In this document: one piece after another, positions 26,958 through 35,379 of the stretch
How the letters are laid out: every line of letters starts with the position of its first letter
Numbering within the stretch: position 1 is the first letter of the stretch
NCBI RefSeq assembly: GCF_004795035.1
Contig: NZ_SSBK01000039.1
Coordinates: forward strand, 1-58,680
Length of the DNA: 58,680 bases
From: Streptomyces sp. A0958
Lineage (GTDB): Bacteria > Actinomycetota > Actinomycetes > Streptomycetales > Streptomycetaceae
Direction of reading: 5' to 3'
Notes under the pieces: model-generated
Told to the model about the DNA's origin: nothing
Database searches by the model: none
The model's input: the letters and a program-made list of their open reading frames with translations, nothing else
Made by a program: the position numbers and the translations under genes

Positions 26958-26974
26958 GGGCCGGCTTCCGGCCC
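26958..26974. terminator. Hairpin between convergent ThrE-like and DedA genes
   Basis: GGGCCGG-ctt-CCGGCCC forms a 7-bp stem 8 bases after the exporter stop, in the 48-base gap between convergent genes. It could serve both directions. Confidence 0.55.
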
Positions 26975-26998
26975 GGCCGGGCGGTGCCGGGGAGGGGG

Positions 26999-27706
26999 TC
27001 AGCGCTTGGCGTGCCGGCCGCGACGGCCGGCGGCCTGGTCCTGGGGCGGGGGCGGCACCTCGCCGTCGCCGGCGACAGCCGCCTTCTTCGCCTTGCCGCG
27101 GGCGCGCAGGAACTCGATGGCGATCGGCACGACCGAGATCAGCACGATCAGGACGAGCATCGCCTCGATGTTCTCGTGCACGAACGCGACGTTGCCGAGG
27201 GCCGCGCCGAGGAGCGTCACGCCGACGCCCCACAGGACGCCTCCGATGACGTTGAACACGATGAACGAGCGGTAGTTCATCCGGCTGACCCCGGCGATGA
27301 TCGGGGTGAACGTCCGCACGACGGGCACGAAGCGGGCCAGGATCAGCGACTTCGGGCCGTGCTTCTCGAAGAACTCGTGGGCCTTCTCGACGTTCTCCTG
27401 CTTGAACAGGCGCGAGTCGGGCCGGCTGAAGAGCGAGGGCCCGACCTTGCGGCCGAAGAGGTATCCCACCTGGTCGCCGATGATCGCCGCCAGCGCCACC
27501 AGGACGCAGACCAGCCACAGCGGGGTGTGCAGCTTGTCCGTCGTCACCAGCAGACCCGTGGTGAACAGCAGGGAGTCACCGGGCAGGAAGAAGCCGATCA
27601 GGAGCCCGGATTCGGCGAAGACGATGGCCAGCACGCCGGCCAGGCCGAACTGACCGATGAGATAGTCCGGGTCCAGCCAGCTCGGTCCGAGCGCAAGCGT
27701 ATTCAA
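26999..27706 (-). CDS. DedA family membrane protein
   Basis: The protein is 235 residues with five or six hydrophobic segments. It has the DedA core: FAESGLLIGFFLPGDSLLFTTGLL, the cytoplasmic GYLFGRKVGPSLFSRPDSRLF, then KHGPKSLILARFVPVVRTFTPIIAGVSRMNYR. DedA proteins include undecaprenyl-phosphate flippases and help maintain membrane potential. The C-terminus is a basic, Pro-rich tail. Confidence 0.92.
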   Translation of the reverse strand: MNTLALGPSWLDPDYLIGQFGLAGVLAIVFAESGLLIGFFLPGDSLLFTTGLLVTTDKLHTPLWLVCVLVALAAIIGDQVGYLFGRKVGPSLFSRPDSRLFKQENVEKAHEFFEKHGPKSLILARFVPVVRTFTPIIAGVSRMNYRSFIVFNVIGGVLWGVGVTLLGAALGNVAFVHENIEAMLVLIVLISVVPIAIEFLRARGKAKKAAVAGDGEVPPPPQDQAAGRRGRHAKR

Positions 27707-27854
27707 GGGTCCGGGCTCCAGGATGAGGTCGATAAGCGGCTGCGTGGCCGCCCCAAGCTATCAACGCGGCGCGGCGCCTCCGGGTTCCACCGGCCCCTGT
27801 GGAGATGCACAGGGGATGAACCGGGGCAAAACTCGGCCCCAGGAGGTTCCATCC

Positions 27855-28220
27855 ATGGGTATCGAGGATTACGGCGGCGGCCAGGCGGCCCAGGCCGACG
27901 TGCTGGTCGTCACCACGAACGACGTCCCGGGCCACCAGGTGACGCAGGTCATCGGTGAGGTGTTCGGCCTGACGGTCAGGTCCCGTCACCTCGGCAGCCA
28001 GATCGGCGCCGGTCTCAAGTCCATGATCGGCGGCGAGCTGAAGGGGCTGACCAAGACGCTCGTCGAGACCCGCAACCAGGCCATGGAACGGCTGGTCGAG
28101 CAGGCGAGGGCGCGCGGCGCCAACGCGGTGCTGATGATGCGGTTCGACGTGACCGAGGCGGCGGACGTGGGCACGGAGGTCTGCGCGTACGGCACGGCCG
28201 CGGTGATCAGCCGGTCCTGA
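27855..28220 (+). CDS. YbjQ / DUF74 family protein
   Basis: The protein is 121 residues from the ATG at 27855, with a perfect AGGAGG site. The YbjQ pattern is clear: VVTTNDVPGHQVTQVIGEVFGLTVRSRH, GAGLKSMIGGELKGLTKTL and ARARGANAVLMMRFDV. These proteins form pentamers; the function is unknown. It is convergent with tipA. Confidence 0.93.
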   Translation: MGIEDYGGGQAAQADVLVVTTNDVPGHQVTQVIGEVFGLTVRSRHLGSQIGAGLKSMIGGELKGLTKTLVETRNQAMERLVEQARARGANAVLMMRFDVTEAADVGTEVCAYGTAAVISRS

Positions 28221-28231
28221 GCCGGGCGCGC

Positions 28232-28259
28232 CACGGGGGCGGGGCTCCCCGCCCCCGTG
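28232..28259. terminator. Bidirectional terminator between YbjQ gene and tipA
   Basis: CACGGGGGCGGGG and CCCCGCCCCCGTG are perfectly complementary over 13 bases with a two-base centre (realistically a six-base loop). It lies in the 54-base gap between convergent genes. Confidence 0.8.
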
Positions 28260-28274
28260 ACAGACCCGTACCGC

Positions 28275-29033
28275 CTACTCCCGGCGCCGCGCGTTGGCGT
28301 CGATCGCCTCGCGCAGGTGCTCGGCCAGGCCCGGCCGCATCGACTCGTAGAACGCCTTGAACCGCGGGTCGGCGACGTACATCTCGCCGAGGCACCGGTG
28401 CATCTCGTAGCCGCACTCGTAGAACCAGCCCGAGATGTGGAGCCGGTGCTCCTCGGCCATGTCCATGGCTCGCTCACCGGTCGCCGGCTCACCTGCCTCC
28501 ATCAGCGCCTGGTAGCGCTCGGCCCAGGCGTCGACCTCGGCCTTCATCCGCTGCCAGTCCTCCTTGGTGTAGCGGGCGGCCCGGCGCTGCGACTCGGCGT
28601 AGGTGTCGGTGCCGCCCCAGCGGCGCTCGGCCTCCTCGGCGTACTGCTCCGGGTCCTTGTCCCCGAAGACCTCGAACTTCTCCTCGGGCGTGAGGTTGAT
28701 GCCCATCCTGTGTGCCTCCATGGCTGTCTCGACGGCGGCGGCCATCCGCTGGAGTGCGGCGATCCGGTGCGACAGCAGCGCGTGCTGCCTGCGCAGGTGC
28801 TTCTGCGGGTCCGCGTCCGGGTCGTCGAGCAGGGCCGCGATCTCGTCGAGCGGGAAGCCGAGCTCCCGGTAGAACAGGATCTGCTGCAACCGGTCGAGGT
28901 CGGCGTCGTTGTAGCGCCGGTGGCCCGCGTGGCTGCGCCCGCTCGGTGAGAGCAGGCCGATGGAGTCGTAGTGGTGCAGCGTGCGCACCGTTACCCCGGC
29001 GAATCCGGCGACCTGTCCCACGGAGTGCTCCAT
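28275..29033 (-). CDS. tipA: TipA-type MerR family regulator, thiopeptide-binding (TipAL)
   Basis: The protein is 252 residues from the ATG at 29033, close to the 253 of S. lividans TipAL as I recall it. The N-terminal MerR winged helix (SVGQVAGFAGVTVRTLHHYDSIGLL) is followed by a coiled-coil linker to about residue 108. The C-terminal TipAS domain starts at Met110 with GINLTPEEKFEVFG, followed by YTKEDWQRM and the CGYEMHRCLGEMYV segment. TipAS binds thiopeptides such as thiostrepton, and TipAL then activates its own promoter. The matching promoter/operator is present upstream, as is an internal start for TipAS. Confidence 0.95.
   Translation of the reverse strand: MEHSVGQVAGFAGVTVRTLHHYDSIGLLSPSGRSHAGHRRYNDADLDRLQQILFYRELGFPLDEIAALLDDPDADPQKHLRRQHALLSHRIAALQRMAAAVETAMEAHRMGINLTPEEKFEVFGDKDPEQYAEEAERRWGGTDTYAESQRRAARYTKEDWQRMKAEVDAWAERYQALMEAGEPATGERAMDMAEEHRLHISGWFYECGYEMHRCLGEMYVADPRFKAFYESMRPGLAEHLREAIDANARRRE
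28704..28719 (-). promoter_or_regulatory. Internal ribosome site and start for the short form TipAS
   Basis: GGAGG at 28719-28715 (minus strand) lies inside codons 105-107 and is followed, nine bases on, by the ATG of Met110 at 28706-28704. This would start a separate 143-residue ligand-binding form, the arrangement known for TipAS in S. lividans. Confidence 0.8.
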
Positions 29034-29068
29034 GGCTCCCCGCTCCTTCCTGTGTGGGTACGTGTCCG

Positions 29069-29099
29069 AGCCTGGGTCCTGACGTCGCGTGAGGTGCAA
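29069..29099 (-). promoter_or_regulatory. tipA promoter with MerR-type 19-bp spacer and operator
   Basis: On the minus strand the -35 TTGCAC (29099-29094) and the -10 CAGGCT (29074-29069) are separated by 19 bp, the overlong spacing used by MerR-activated promoters. The spacer holds the imperfect inverted repeat CCT-CACG...CGTC-AGG at 29094-29078. The layout and much of the sequence match the well-known thiostrepton-inducible tipA promoter as I remember it. Confidence 0.8.
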
Positions 29100-29167
29100 G
29101 CCGGACGGCGGGCGCGCACTGCACCTTTTGTAGTCTTCTGCGGCTTTTGCGTCGCTATGGTGTGCGC

Positions 29168-30444
29168 GTGTCCACCGATACCGCCGTCGCCGCCGAGCCG
29201 GCCCCCGCGCGCCGGCTGCTCGCGCTCATCGTGCCCGCCTTGGCCGTCGGCGTGGTCTCGGCGCTCGTGCTGCTCGGCGTCAGCCTGCTCGCGGAGAAGT
29301 TGCAGGACGTGCTCTGGGAGACGCTGCCCGACGCGCTTTCGGTCGGGCGGTACTCCTCGCTGTGGATGATCGTGATGCTCACCGCGACCGGCCTGGTGAC
29401 CGGTCTGGCCATCCGGGCGGTACCCGGGCGCGCCGGTCCGGACCCGGCGACCATGGGACTGGTCGACCCGCCGCTGCCGCCGCATGTGGTCCCGGGGCTC
29501 ATGGTGGTGACCGTCCTGGCGCTGGCGGGCGGGGTCAGCCTGGGCCCGGAGAACCCGATCACCGCCGCCAACATCGCGCTGGCCGCCTGGGCCGGCCGCC
29601 GCCTCGCGCCCGGCGCGCCCGGTGAGCTGTGGCTCGCGCTCGCCGTCGCCGGCACCATCGGCGCGCGCTGTTCGGCACCCCGGTGGCCGCCGCGCTGATC
29701 CTCACCGAGTCGCTGGCCACCGCCCCCGGCCGGGGCGCGCTCTGGGACAAGCTGTTCGCACCGCTCGCGGCCGGCGCCGCCGGGTCCCTCACCATGACGC
29801 TGGCCGCCCACCCCAGCTTCGACCTGTCCCTGCCCGCGTACGGGCCCCCGCACTGGGGCGACCTGCTCGCCGCCCTCGTGATCGCGTCCGCCGGAGCGGC
29901 GCTCGGCCTCGCGGCGGTGTACGCCTTCCCGCTGGCGCACCGCGCCTTCCGGGCCCTGCCGTACCCCGTCCTGGCGCTGGCCCTGGGCGGGCTGCTGCTC
30001 GGCCTGCTCGGGGCGCTGGGCGGGCATCTCACCCTGTTCAAGGGGCTGGACGAGGTGAAGACGATCGCCTCCGACCCGGACGGGCGGTCGGCCGCCGGTT
30101 TCGGGGCGATGGCCGTGGTGAAGACGGCGGCCCTGGTGATCGCGGCGACCTGCGGCTTCCGGGGCGGCCGGATCTTCCCCGCGGTGTTCACCGGCGTCGC
30201 GCTCGGCCTGTGCGCGCACGCGCTCGTCGACGCGGTGCCGGTGGCGCTCACGGTGACCTGCTCGGTCCTCGGCGTCCTGCTGGCCGTCACCGGGCAGGGC
30301 TGGCTGAGCCTGTTCACAGCGGCGGCGCCGGCCGCCGACATGTCCCTGCTGCCGGTGCTGTGCGTGGCCTCGCTGCCCGCCTGGCTGCTGGTGACGGGGC
30401 GCCCGCAGATGCAGCTGCGCGAGGACGGTACGGCGCTGCGCTGA
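29168..30444 (+). pseudogene. ClC-type ion channel gene broken by a 2-bp frameshift
   Basis: Two consecutive frames together encode one membrane protein of about 425 residues. Frame one (from GTG 29168, or 29162) runs through GGVSLGPENPITAANIALAAWAGRRLAPG to AVAGTIGA. The homologous continuation FGTPVAAALILTESLATAPGRG is in another frame, down to 30444. The break is at ggcgcgcgctgttc near 29660-29673, where removing one GC from the gcgcgc run restores a continuous reading. The GxxxP and GTPVAA signatures resemble ClC-type chloride channels. It is either a true frameshift mutation, phase variation by dinucleotide slippage, or a sequencing error. The gene lies between tipA (divergent) and gad. 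Confidence 0.8.
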
Positions 30445-30540
30445 ACCGGACGGCCCAGCACCGGTGGCGGCCCCCGCCACCGTCCGTATCGTCGGAATCG
30501 TCCGGCCTCGCGGGCGCGGGCCGAGAAAGGCAGGTCTGCG

Positions 30541-31965
30541 ATGCCGCTCCACCAGGGCTCGGCGCACAGCAAGGAACCCTCCCCCGAGCAGCGCAGGCTC
30601 GCGCTGAACCCCTTCTACGGGGTGGCCGACCCGGTCGCCGGCATGGAGGCGGCGCCGCCCAGGCACCGCATGCCGGACGGGCCGCTGCCGCCCAACACCG
30701 CGTACGGGCTGGTCCACGACGAGCTGATGCTCGACGGCAACGCGCGGCTCAACCTCGCCACCTTCGTCACCACCTGGATGGAGCCCGAGGCCGGGGTGCT
30801 GATGGGCGAGTGTCTCGACAAGAACATGATCGACAAGGACGAGTACCCGCGCACCGCCGAACTGGAGCGGCGCTGTGTCTCGATGCTCGCCGACCTGTGG
30901 CACGCCCCCGATCCCTCGTCGGCCATGGGCTGTTCCACGACCGGGTCGAGCGAGGCCTGCATGCTCGCCGCGCTGGCCCTCAAACGGCGCTGGTCGGCCA
31001 AGAACGCCGACCGCTACCCGGCGACCGCCCGGCCCAACCTCGTCATGGGCATCAACGTCCAGGTCTGCTGGGACAAGTTCTGCACGTTCTGGGAGGTCGA
31101 GCCGCGCCTCGTGCCCATGGAGGGCGACCGCTTCCACCTCGACCCGCAGGCCGCCGCCGACCTCTGCGACGAGAACACCATCGGCGTGGTCGGCGTCCTC
31201 GGCTCCACCTTCGACGGCAGCTACGAGCCCATCGAGGAGCTGTGCGCGGCGCTGGACGACCTCCAGAAGCGCACCGGACTCGACATCCCCGTCCATGTGG
31301 ACGGGGCCTCCGGGGCGATGGTGGCGCCGTTCCTGGACGAGGACCTGGTGTGGGACTTCCGGCTTCCCCGGGTCGCCTCCATCAACACCTCGGGCCACAA
31401 GTACGGCCTGGTCTACCCGGGCGTCGGCTGGGTGCTGTGGCGCTCGCCCGCCGATCTGCCCGAGGAGCTGGTCTTCCGGGTGAACTACCTGGGCGGCGAC
31501 ATGCCCACCTTCGCGCTGAACTTCTCCCGGCCAGGCGCCCAGGTCGTGGCGCAGTACTACACCTTCCTGCGGCTCGGCCGGGAGGGCTACCGGGCCGTGC
31601 AGCAGGCGGCCCGGGACGTGGCGGGCGGACTGGCCGCGAAGATCGAGGAGCTGGGCGACTTCCGTCTGCTCACCCGGGGCGACCAGCTGCCCGTCTTCGC
31701 GCTGACCACCAAGCCGGAGGTGACGGCGTACGACGTCTTCGACGTGTCGCGGCGGCTGCGCGAACGGGGCTGGCTGGTGCCCGCGTACACCTTCCCCGCC
31801 AACCGCGAGGACCTGTCGGTGCTCCGGTTCGTGTGCCGCAACGGCTTCTCGTCGGACCTGGCGGAACTGCTGCTGGAGGACCTGCGGCTGCTGCTGCCGG
31901 AGCTGCGCGCCCAGCCGGGCCCGCTGACCCGCAACGAGAACGCGGCGACCTCGTTCCACCACTGA
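30541..31965 (+). CDS. gad: Glutamate decarboxylase
   Basis: The protein is 474 residues. It is a PLP enzyme converting glutamate to GABA with consumption of a proton. It has NLATFVTTWMEPEA near the start, the cofactor region TTGSSEACMLAALA, HVDGASG with the Asp that contacts the pyridine nitrogen, and the Schiff-base Lys in INTSGHKYGLVYPGVGW. The length and motifs match GadB-type enzymes. It follows the broken ClC-type channel; in E. coli a ClC antiporter supports glutamate-dependent acid resistance. Confidence 0.95.
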   Translation: MPLHQGSAHSKEPSPEQRRLALNPFYGVADPVAGMEAAPPRHRMPDGPLPPNTAYGLVHDELMLDGNARLNLATFVTTWMEPEAGVLMGECLDKNMIDKDEYPRTAELERRCVSMLADLWHAPDPSSAMGCSTTGSSEACMLAALALKRRWSAKNADRYPATARPNLVMGINVQVCWDKFCTFWEVEPRLVPMEGDRFHLDPQAAADLCDENTIGVVGVLGSTFDGSYEPIEELCAALDDLQKRTGLDIPVHVDGASGAMVAPFLDEDLVWDFRLPRVASINTSGHKYGLVYPGVGWVLWRSPADLPEELVFRVNYLGGDMPTFALNFSRPGAQVVAQYYTFLRLGREGYRAVQQAARDVAGGLAAKIEELGDFRLLTRGDQLPVFALTTKPEVTAYDVFDVSRRLRERGWLVPAYTFPANREDLSVLRFVCRNGFSSDLAELLLEDLRLLLPELRAQPGPLTRNENAATSFHH

Positions 31966-31978
31966 GGCCGCCGAGGGC

Positions 31979-32608
31979 TCAGCGGGCGTCCCCCGGGTCC
32001 GGTACCCCGGTCGCGTACGGGTTCTCCTCGCCCTCGGCGAGCACGCCGACGAATGGGTCGCCCTCGCCCGCGAAGACGTACGCCCCGCCCTCGATCCGCT
32101 CGATCAGGCCGCGCGTCCACTCCGCACCGGCGTCCGCCGAGTGAATCCACATGTTCATGATCTCGCCGATGTGACCGGCCGACCCGGGCGCGTAGCGCCC
32201 GGCGACGTCGGCGCGCCAGGCCGCCAGATGCGCCACCCGCTCCCGCAGCAGCGCCACCGCCTCGGAGCGCTCCAGGTCCACGATGAAGCCGATGCCCGCG
32301 GAGAGCACGTCCGTCTTCTGGTCGTACGAGGTCAGCGAGGCGCGCAGCAGGGCCAGGTACTCCTCGGTGCCCCGCTCGGTGATCTCGTACTCGATGCGCG
32401 GGGGGCCGCCCGCGGTGCTCGGCGCCACCTCGTGGGCGAGCAGCATGCCCTGCTTGGCCAGCTGTTTCAGGGCGTGGTAGACGGAGCCCGGCTTGGCGTT
32501 GGACCACTCGTGGGCACCCCAGAACTCCAGGTCGTTGCGGACCTGGTAGCCGTGGGCCCGGCCGTGCTGGCGTACGGCACCGAGGACCAGCAGCCGGATC
32601 GCGGACAT
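31979..32608 (-). CDS. PadR family transcriptional regulator
   Basis: The protein is 209 residues from the ATG at 32608 (MSAIRLLVLGAVRQHGRAHGYQV). The PadR winged helix includes AKPGSVYHALKQLAKQGML and the wing RIEYEITERGTEEYLALL, followed by a C-terminal dimerisation region. A perfect palindrome lies 14 bases upstream and suits autorepression. It is downstream of the aldehyde dehydrogenase gene on the same strand. Confidence 0.92.
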   Translation of the reverse strand: MSAIRLLVLGAVRQHGRAHGYQVRNDLEFWGAHEWSNAKPGSVYHALKQLAKQGMLLAHEVAPSTAGGPPRIEYEITERGTEEYLALLRASLTSYDQKTDVLSAGIGFIVDLERSEAVALLRERVAHLAAWRADVAGRYAPGSAGHIGEIMNMWIHSADAGAEWTRGLIERIEGGAYVFAGEGDPFVGVLAEGEENPYATGVPDPGDAR

Positions 32609-32621
32609 GCCCTCCACCTCT

Positions 32622-32638
32622 CTGGTCAACTTGACCAG
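32622..32638. promoter_or_regulatory. Perfect palindrome, probable PadR operator
   Basis: CTGGTCAA-c-TTGACCAG is an exact 8-1-8 inverted repeat in the 65-base gap between the aldehyde dehydrogenase stop and the PadR start, placed to block PadR transcription or translation initiation. Confidence 0.65.
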
Positions 32639-32673
32639 CGTAGCGGGACGTGCCCCTCGGGTGTTCGCGGAGG

Positions 32674-34131
32674 TCAGAAGGGGAAGACGCTGCGGCCGTA
32701 CTGGACGGAGATCCACTTCTGGGTGGTGAACGCCTCGATGGCCGCGTCCCCGTTGAGCCGGCCGAGGCCCGAGTTCTTCTCGCCGCCGAAGGCGATGCCG
32801 GGGTCGTCCTGGACGGTGGAGTCGTTGACGTGGAACATCCCGCTGCGCACCCGTCGGGCGAACCGCACGCCGCGCTCGGTGCTCGCGGTGTGCACGGCCC
32901 CGCTGAGCCCGTACGGGCTGTCGTTGACGAGCCGCACCGCGTCGTCGTCGCCGTCGAAGGGCATTAGCAGCGCCACCGGGCCGAAGACCTCCTGCGAGAG
33001 CAGCGGGGAGTCCTCGGGCAGGCCGGTGAGCACGGTCGGCTCGACCAGGTTGCCGCGCACCCGTCCGCGTACCGGCGCATGGGCGCCCTCGGCGAGCGCC
33101 TGGTCGACCAGGGCGGCCAGCGAGTCGGCGCGGAAGGTGTTGATGACCGGGCCGATACAGGTGTCCGGCTCGCGCGGGTCTCCGGTCTTCAGGGCGGCCA
33201 CCCGGGCGCTGAACCTCTCGGTGAACTCCGCGGCCACCGGGCGGTCCACCAGGATGCGGTTGGCGGCCATGCAGACCTGGCCCTGGTAGACGAACCGGCT
33301 GTGGACGGCGGCGTCCACCGCGTAGTCGATGTCGGCGTCCGCCAGGACCACCAGGGCGCTGTTGCCGCTGAGTTCGAGGATGGTCCGCTTGAAGAGGCCG
33401 CCCGCCGTCGCCGCGACATGGCGGCCCACCCGGTCCGAGCCGGTGAAGGAGATCACCTTGGGGACGGGGTGCTCGATGAAGGCGTCTCCTATCTCGGCGA
33501 TGTCGGTGACGACCACGTTGACCAGACCGGCCGGCAGTCCCGCGTCCGCGAAGACCTTCGCGATCAGACCGCCGCCGACGACGGGGGCGTTCTGGTTGGG
33601 CTTGATGACGACCGCGTTGCCGAGCGCCAGGGCCGGTGCGACCGACTTCATCGTCACCAGGAACGGGAAGTTGAACGGGCCGATGACGCCGACGACCCCG
33701 ACGGGCAGCCGGTAGAGGCGGTTCTCCTTGCCGTCCACCGCCGAGGGCAGGATGCGGCCTTCCGGGGACAGCGCCTGCCGGGCCGCCTCGCGCAGGAACT
33801 CCTGGGTCAGGGCCAGCTCGTACTCGGCCTTGGAGCGGGTACCGCCCAGCTCGTCGATGATCGCCTCGACGATCTCGCCGGCCAGCTCCTCGGTGACCCG
33901 CAGCGCCCGCTCCAGTACGTCGCGCCGCCGGTAGGGGCTCGCGGTGGCCCACTCGCCCTGGGCGCGCTCGGCGGCGCGGTAGGCGCGGTCCACCTCGGCG
34001 GCCGTGGCGACGGTGATCGCGGCGAGCTTCTCGCCGTTGTACGGGTTGAAATCGATGATGTCCCAGGAGCCGGTACCCGTCCGCCATTCACCGTCGATGT
34101 ACTGGTGGGCCAGCTCGTGGAAGAAGGACAT
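32674..34131 (-). CDS. Aldehyde dehydrogenase family protein
   Basis: The protein is 485 residues from the ATG at 34131 (MSFFHELAHQYIDGEWR); an upstream in-frame ATG would add 14 residues over a likely promoter. The NAD-binding FNFPFLVTMKSVAPALALGNAVVIKPNQ, the glutamate motif LELSGNSALVVL, and the catalytic Cys in YQGQVCMAANRIL are visible. The C-terminal FGGEKNSGLGRLNG is typical of benzaldehyde-type dehydrogenases. It oxidises an aldehyde to an acid; the substrate is unknown. Upstream, TAGGAT on the minus strand near 34174 and the repeat CTCCT-gt-AGGAG at 34156-34167 may be its control region. Confidence 0.92.
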   Translation of the reverse strand: MSFFHELAHQYIDGEWRTGTGSWDIIDFNPYNGEKLAAITVATAAEVDRAYRAAERAQGEWATASPYRRRDVLERALRVTEELAGEIVEAIIDELGGTRSKAEYELALTQEFLREAARQALSPEGRILPSAVDGKENRLYRLPVGVVGVIGPFNFPFLVTMKSVAPALALGNAVVIKPNQNAPVVGGGLIAKVFADAGLPAGLVNVVVTDIAEIGDAFIEHPVPKVISFTGSDRVGRHVAATAGGLFKRTILELSGNSALVVLADADIDYAVDAAVHSRFVYQGQVCMAANRILVDRPVAAEFTERFSARVAALKTGDPREPDTCIGPVINTFRADSLAALVDQALAEGAHAPVRGRVRGNLVEPTVLTGLPEDSPLLSQEVFGPVALLMPFDGDDDAVRLVNDSPYGLSGAVHTASTERGVRFARRVRSGMFHVNDSTVQDDPGIAFGGEKNSGLGRLNGDAAIEAFTTQKWISVQYGRSVFPF

Positions 34132-34185
34132 GCGATCCCTTAACTCAGGTGCAGACTCCTGTAGGAGCGCCATCCTACTTAAATT

Positions 34186-35067
34186 TCAGGAGAGTTGGAG
34201 AAGTCCTCGAAGCAGGTCACGGCTCTCTTCGGGGCCCGGACTCTCGTCGTGGAGCCGCGTCATCGCCCTTTCGTACTGGGCGACTTCTTCGCCCTTGTCC
34301 AGATAGAGAGCACTTGTCAGCTGCTCCAAATAGACAATGTCCGACAGATCGGATTCCGGGAATCGCAGCATCGTAAAGGAACCGCTCTCGCCGGCATGTC
34401 CGCCGAAACTGAACGGCACCACCTGGAGCGTGATGTTCGGCTGCTCCGACATATCGATCAGATGCCGCAACTGCGCACGCATCACTTCACGTCCGCCGTA
34501 CGGCCGGCGCAGCGCCGCCTCGTCCAGCACGGCGTGGAAGCGGGGCGCGCGCTCGGAGACGAGGGCCTTCTGCCGCTCCAGACGCAGCGCGACCCGGCGG
34601 TCGATTTCCGCGGCGGGGGCACCGCGCATGCCCCGCGAGACGACCGCGTGGGCGTAGTCCTCGGTCTGCAACAGCCCGTGCACGAACTGGACTTCGTAGA
34701 TCCTGATGAGCGAGGCCGCCCCCTCCAGACCGATGTACGTCTGGAACCAGCCGGGCAGCACGTCGCCGTAACTGTGCCACCAGCCCGCCACATTGGCCTC
34801 ACGGGCCAGGCCGAGCAGGGAGTCGCGCTCCGCCTCGTCCGTGACGCCGTAGAGCGTGAGCAGATCCTCGACGTCCCTGGCCTTGAAGCTCACCCGTCCC
34901 AACTCCATGCGGCTGATCTTCGATTCGGAGGCCCGGATGGAGTAGCCGGCCGCCTCGCGCGTGATGCCGCGCGATTCACGCAGTCTCCTGAGCTGAGAGC
35001 CCAGAAGGATGCGCCGCACCACGGACCCACTCGACTCGCCTGCCGCCACTGGTCCAACCCTCCCCAT
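34186..35067 (-). CDS. HTH (XRE) regulator with DUF5753, WhiJ-like
   Basis: The protein is 293 residues. The helix-turn-helix spans about residues 20-75 (LGSQLRRLRESRGITREAAGYSIRASESKISRMELG). The rest is the DUF5753 domain (YEVQFVHGLLQTEDYAHAVV; DEAALRRPYGG; ITLQVVPFSFGGHAGESGSFTMLRF). Such regulators occur with a DUF397 protein and an anti-sigma-type ATPase, as in the whiJ locus of S. coelicolor, and affect development. Here the ATPase is divergent at 35380 and the DUF397 gene is at 35965. Direct repeats upstream are candidate binding sites. Confidence 0.92.
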   Translation of the reverse strand: MGRVGPVAAGESSGSVVRRILLGSQLRRLRESRGITREAAGYSIRASESKISRMELGRVSFKARDVEDLLTLYGVTDEAERDSLLGLAREANVAGWWHSYGDVLPGWFQTYIGLEGAASLIRIYEVQFVHGLLQTEDYAHAVVSRGMRGAPAAEIDRRVALRLERQKALVSERAPRFHAVLDEAALRRPYGGREVMRAQLRHLIDMSEQPNITLQVVPFSFGGHAGESGSFTMLRFPESDLSDIVYLEQLTSALYLDKGEEVAQYERAMTRLHDESPGPEESRDLLRGLLQLS

Positions 35068-35234
35068 CGCTTCCTGGCATCGGGGCTCCCCCTGAACCCC
35101 AAGTGCCGGATTCTGCCATCAAAACGCTTCAGCCCGTACTCATTCGATTACGCAAAGGCGAAGACTTCTCCAGGACGGCAGAACTGCCGGTGGGAAGAAA
35201 TGAGCAAGAACCGGCACGGGAGCGGACAGGTCCG

Positions 35235-35280
35235 GCGCGTGCACGTGCATCTGCCCTTGCATCTGCCCTGCGCATTCGGA
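35235..35280. promoter_or_regulatory. Direct-repeat operator candidate between WhiJ-like regulator and ATPase genes
   Basis: The 20-mer gcgcgtgcacgtgcatctgc at 35235-35254 leads into tgcatctgccct repeats with a 12-bp period. The identical 20-mer occurs in reverse complement at 36319-36338, upstream of the DUF397 gene. Repeats shared between the two control regions of one gene set are best read as binding sites for its regulator. The rest of the 311-base gap (35068-35379) shows no gene. Confidence 0.65.
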
Positions 35281-35379
35281 AGCATGGAGCCCGCGCACCT
35301 GCGTGCTCGTTCGTGTTGTTGTGCCGCTGTACCCGTGTACGCAGTACCGATACAGCCGCGATTCCCGGGAGTGCCTCGC

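Noticed and set aside
31979..34087. A 702-residue minus-strand frame covering the PadR and aldehyde dehydrogenase regions
   Set aside because: Only its last 209 residues (from 32608) are protein-like; the rest is Arg/Gly/Pro-rich sequence antisense or off-frame to the dehydrogenase, caused by high GC.
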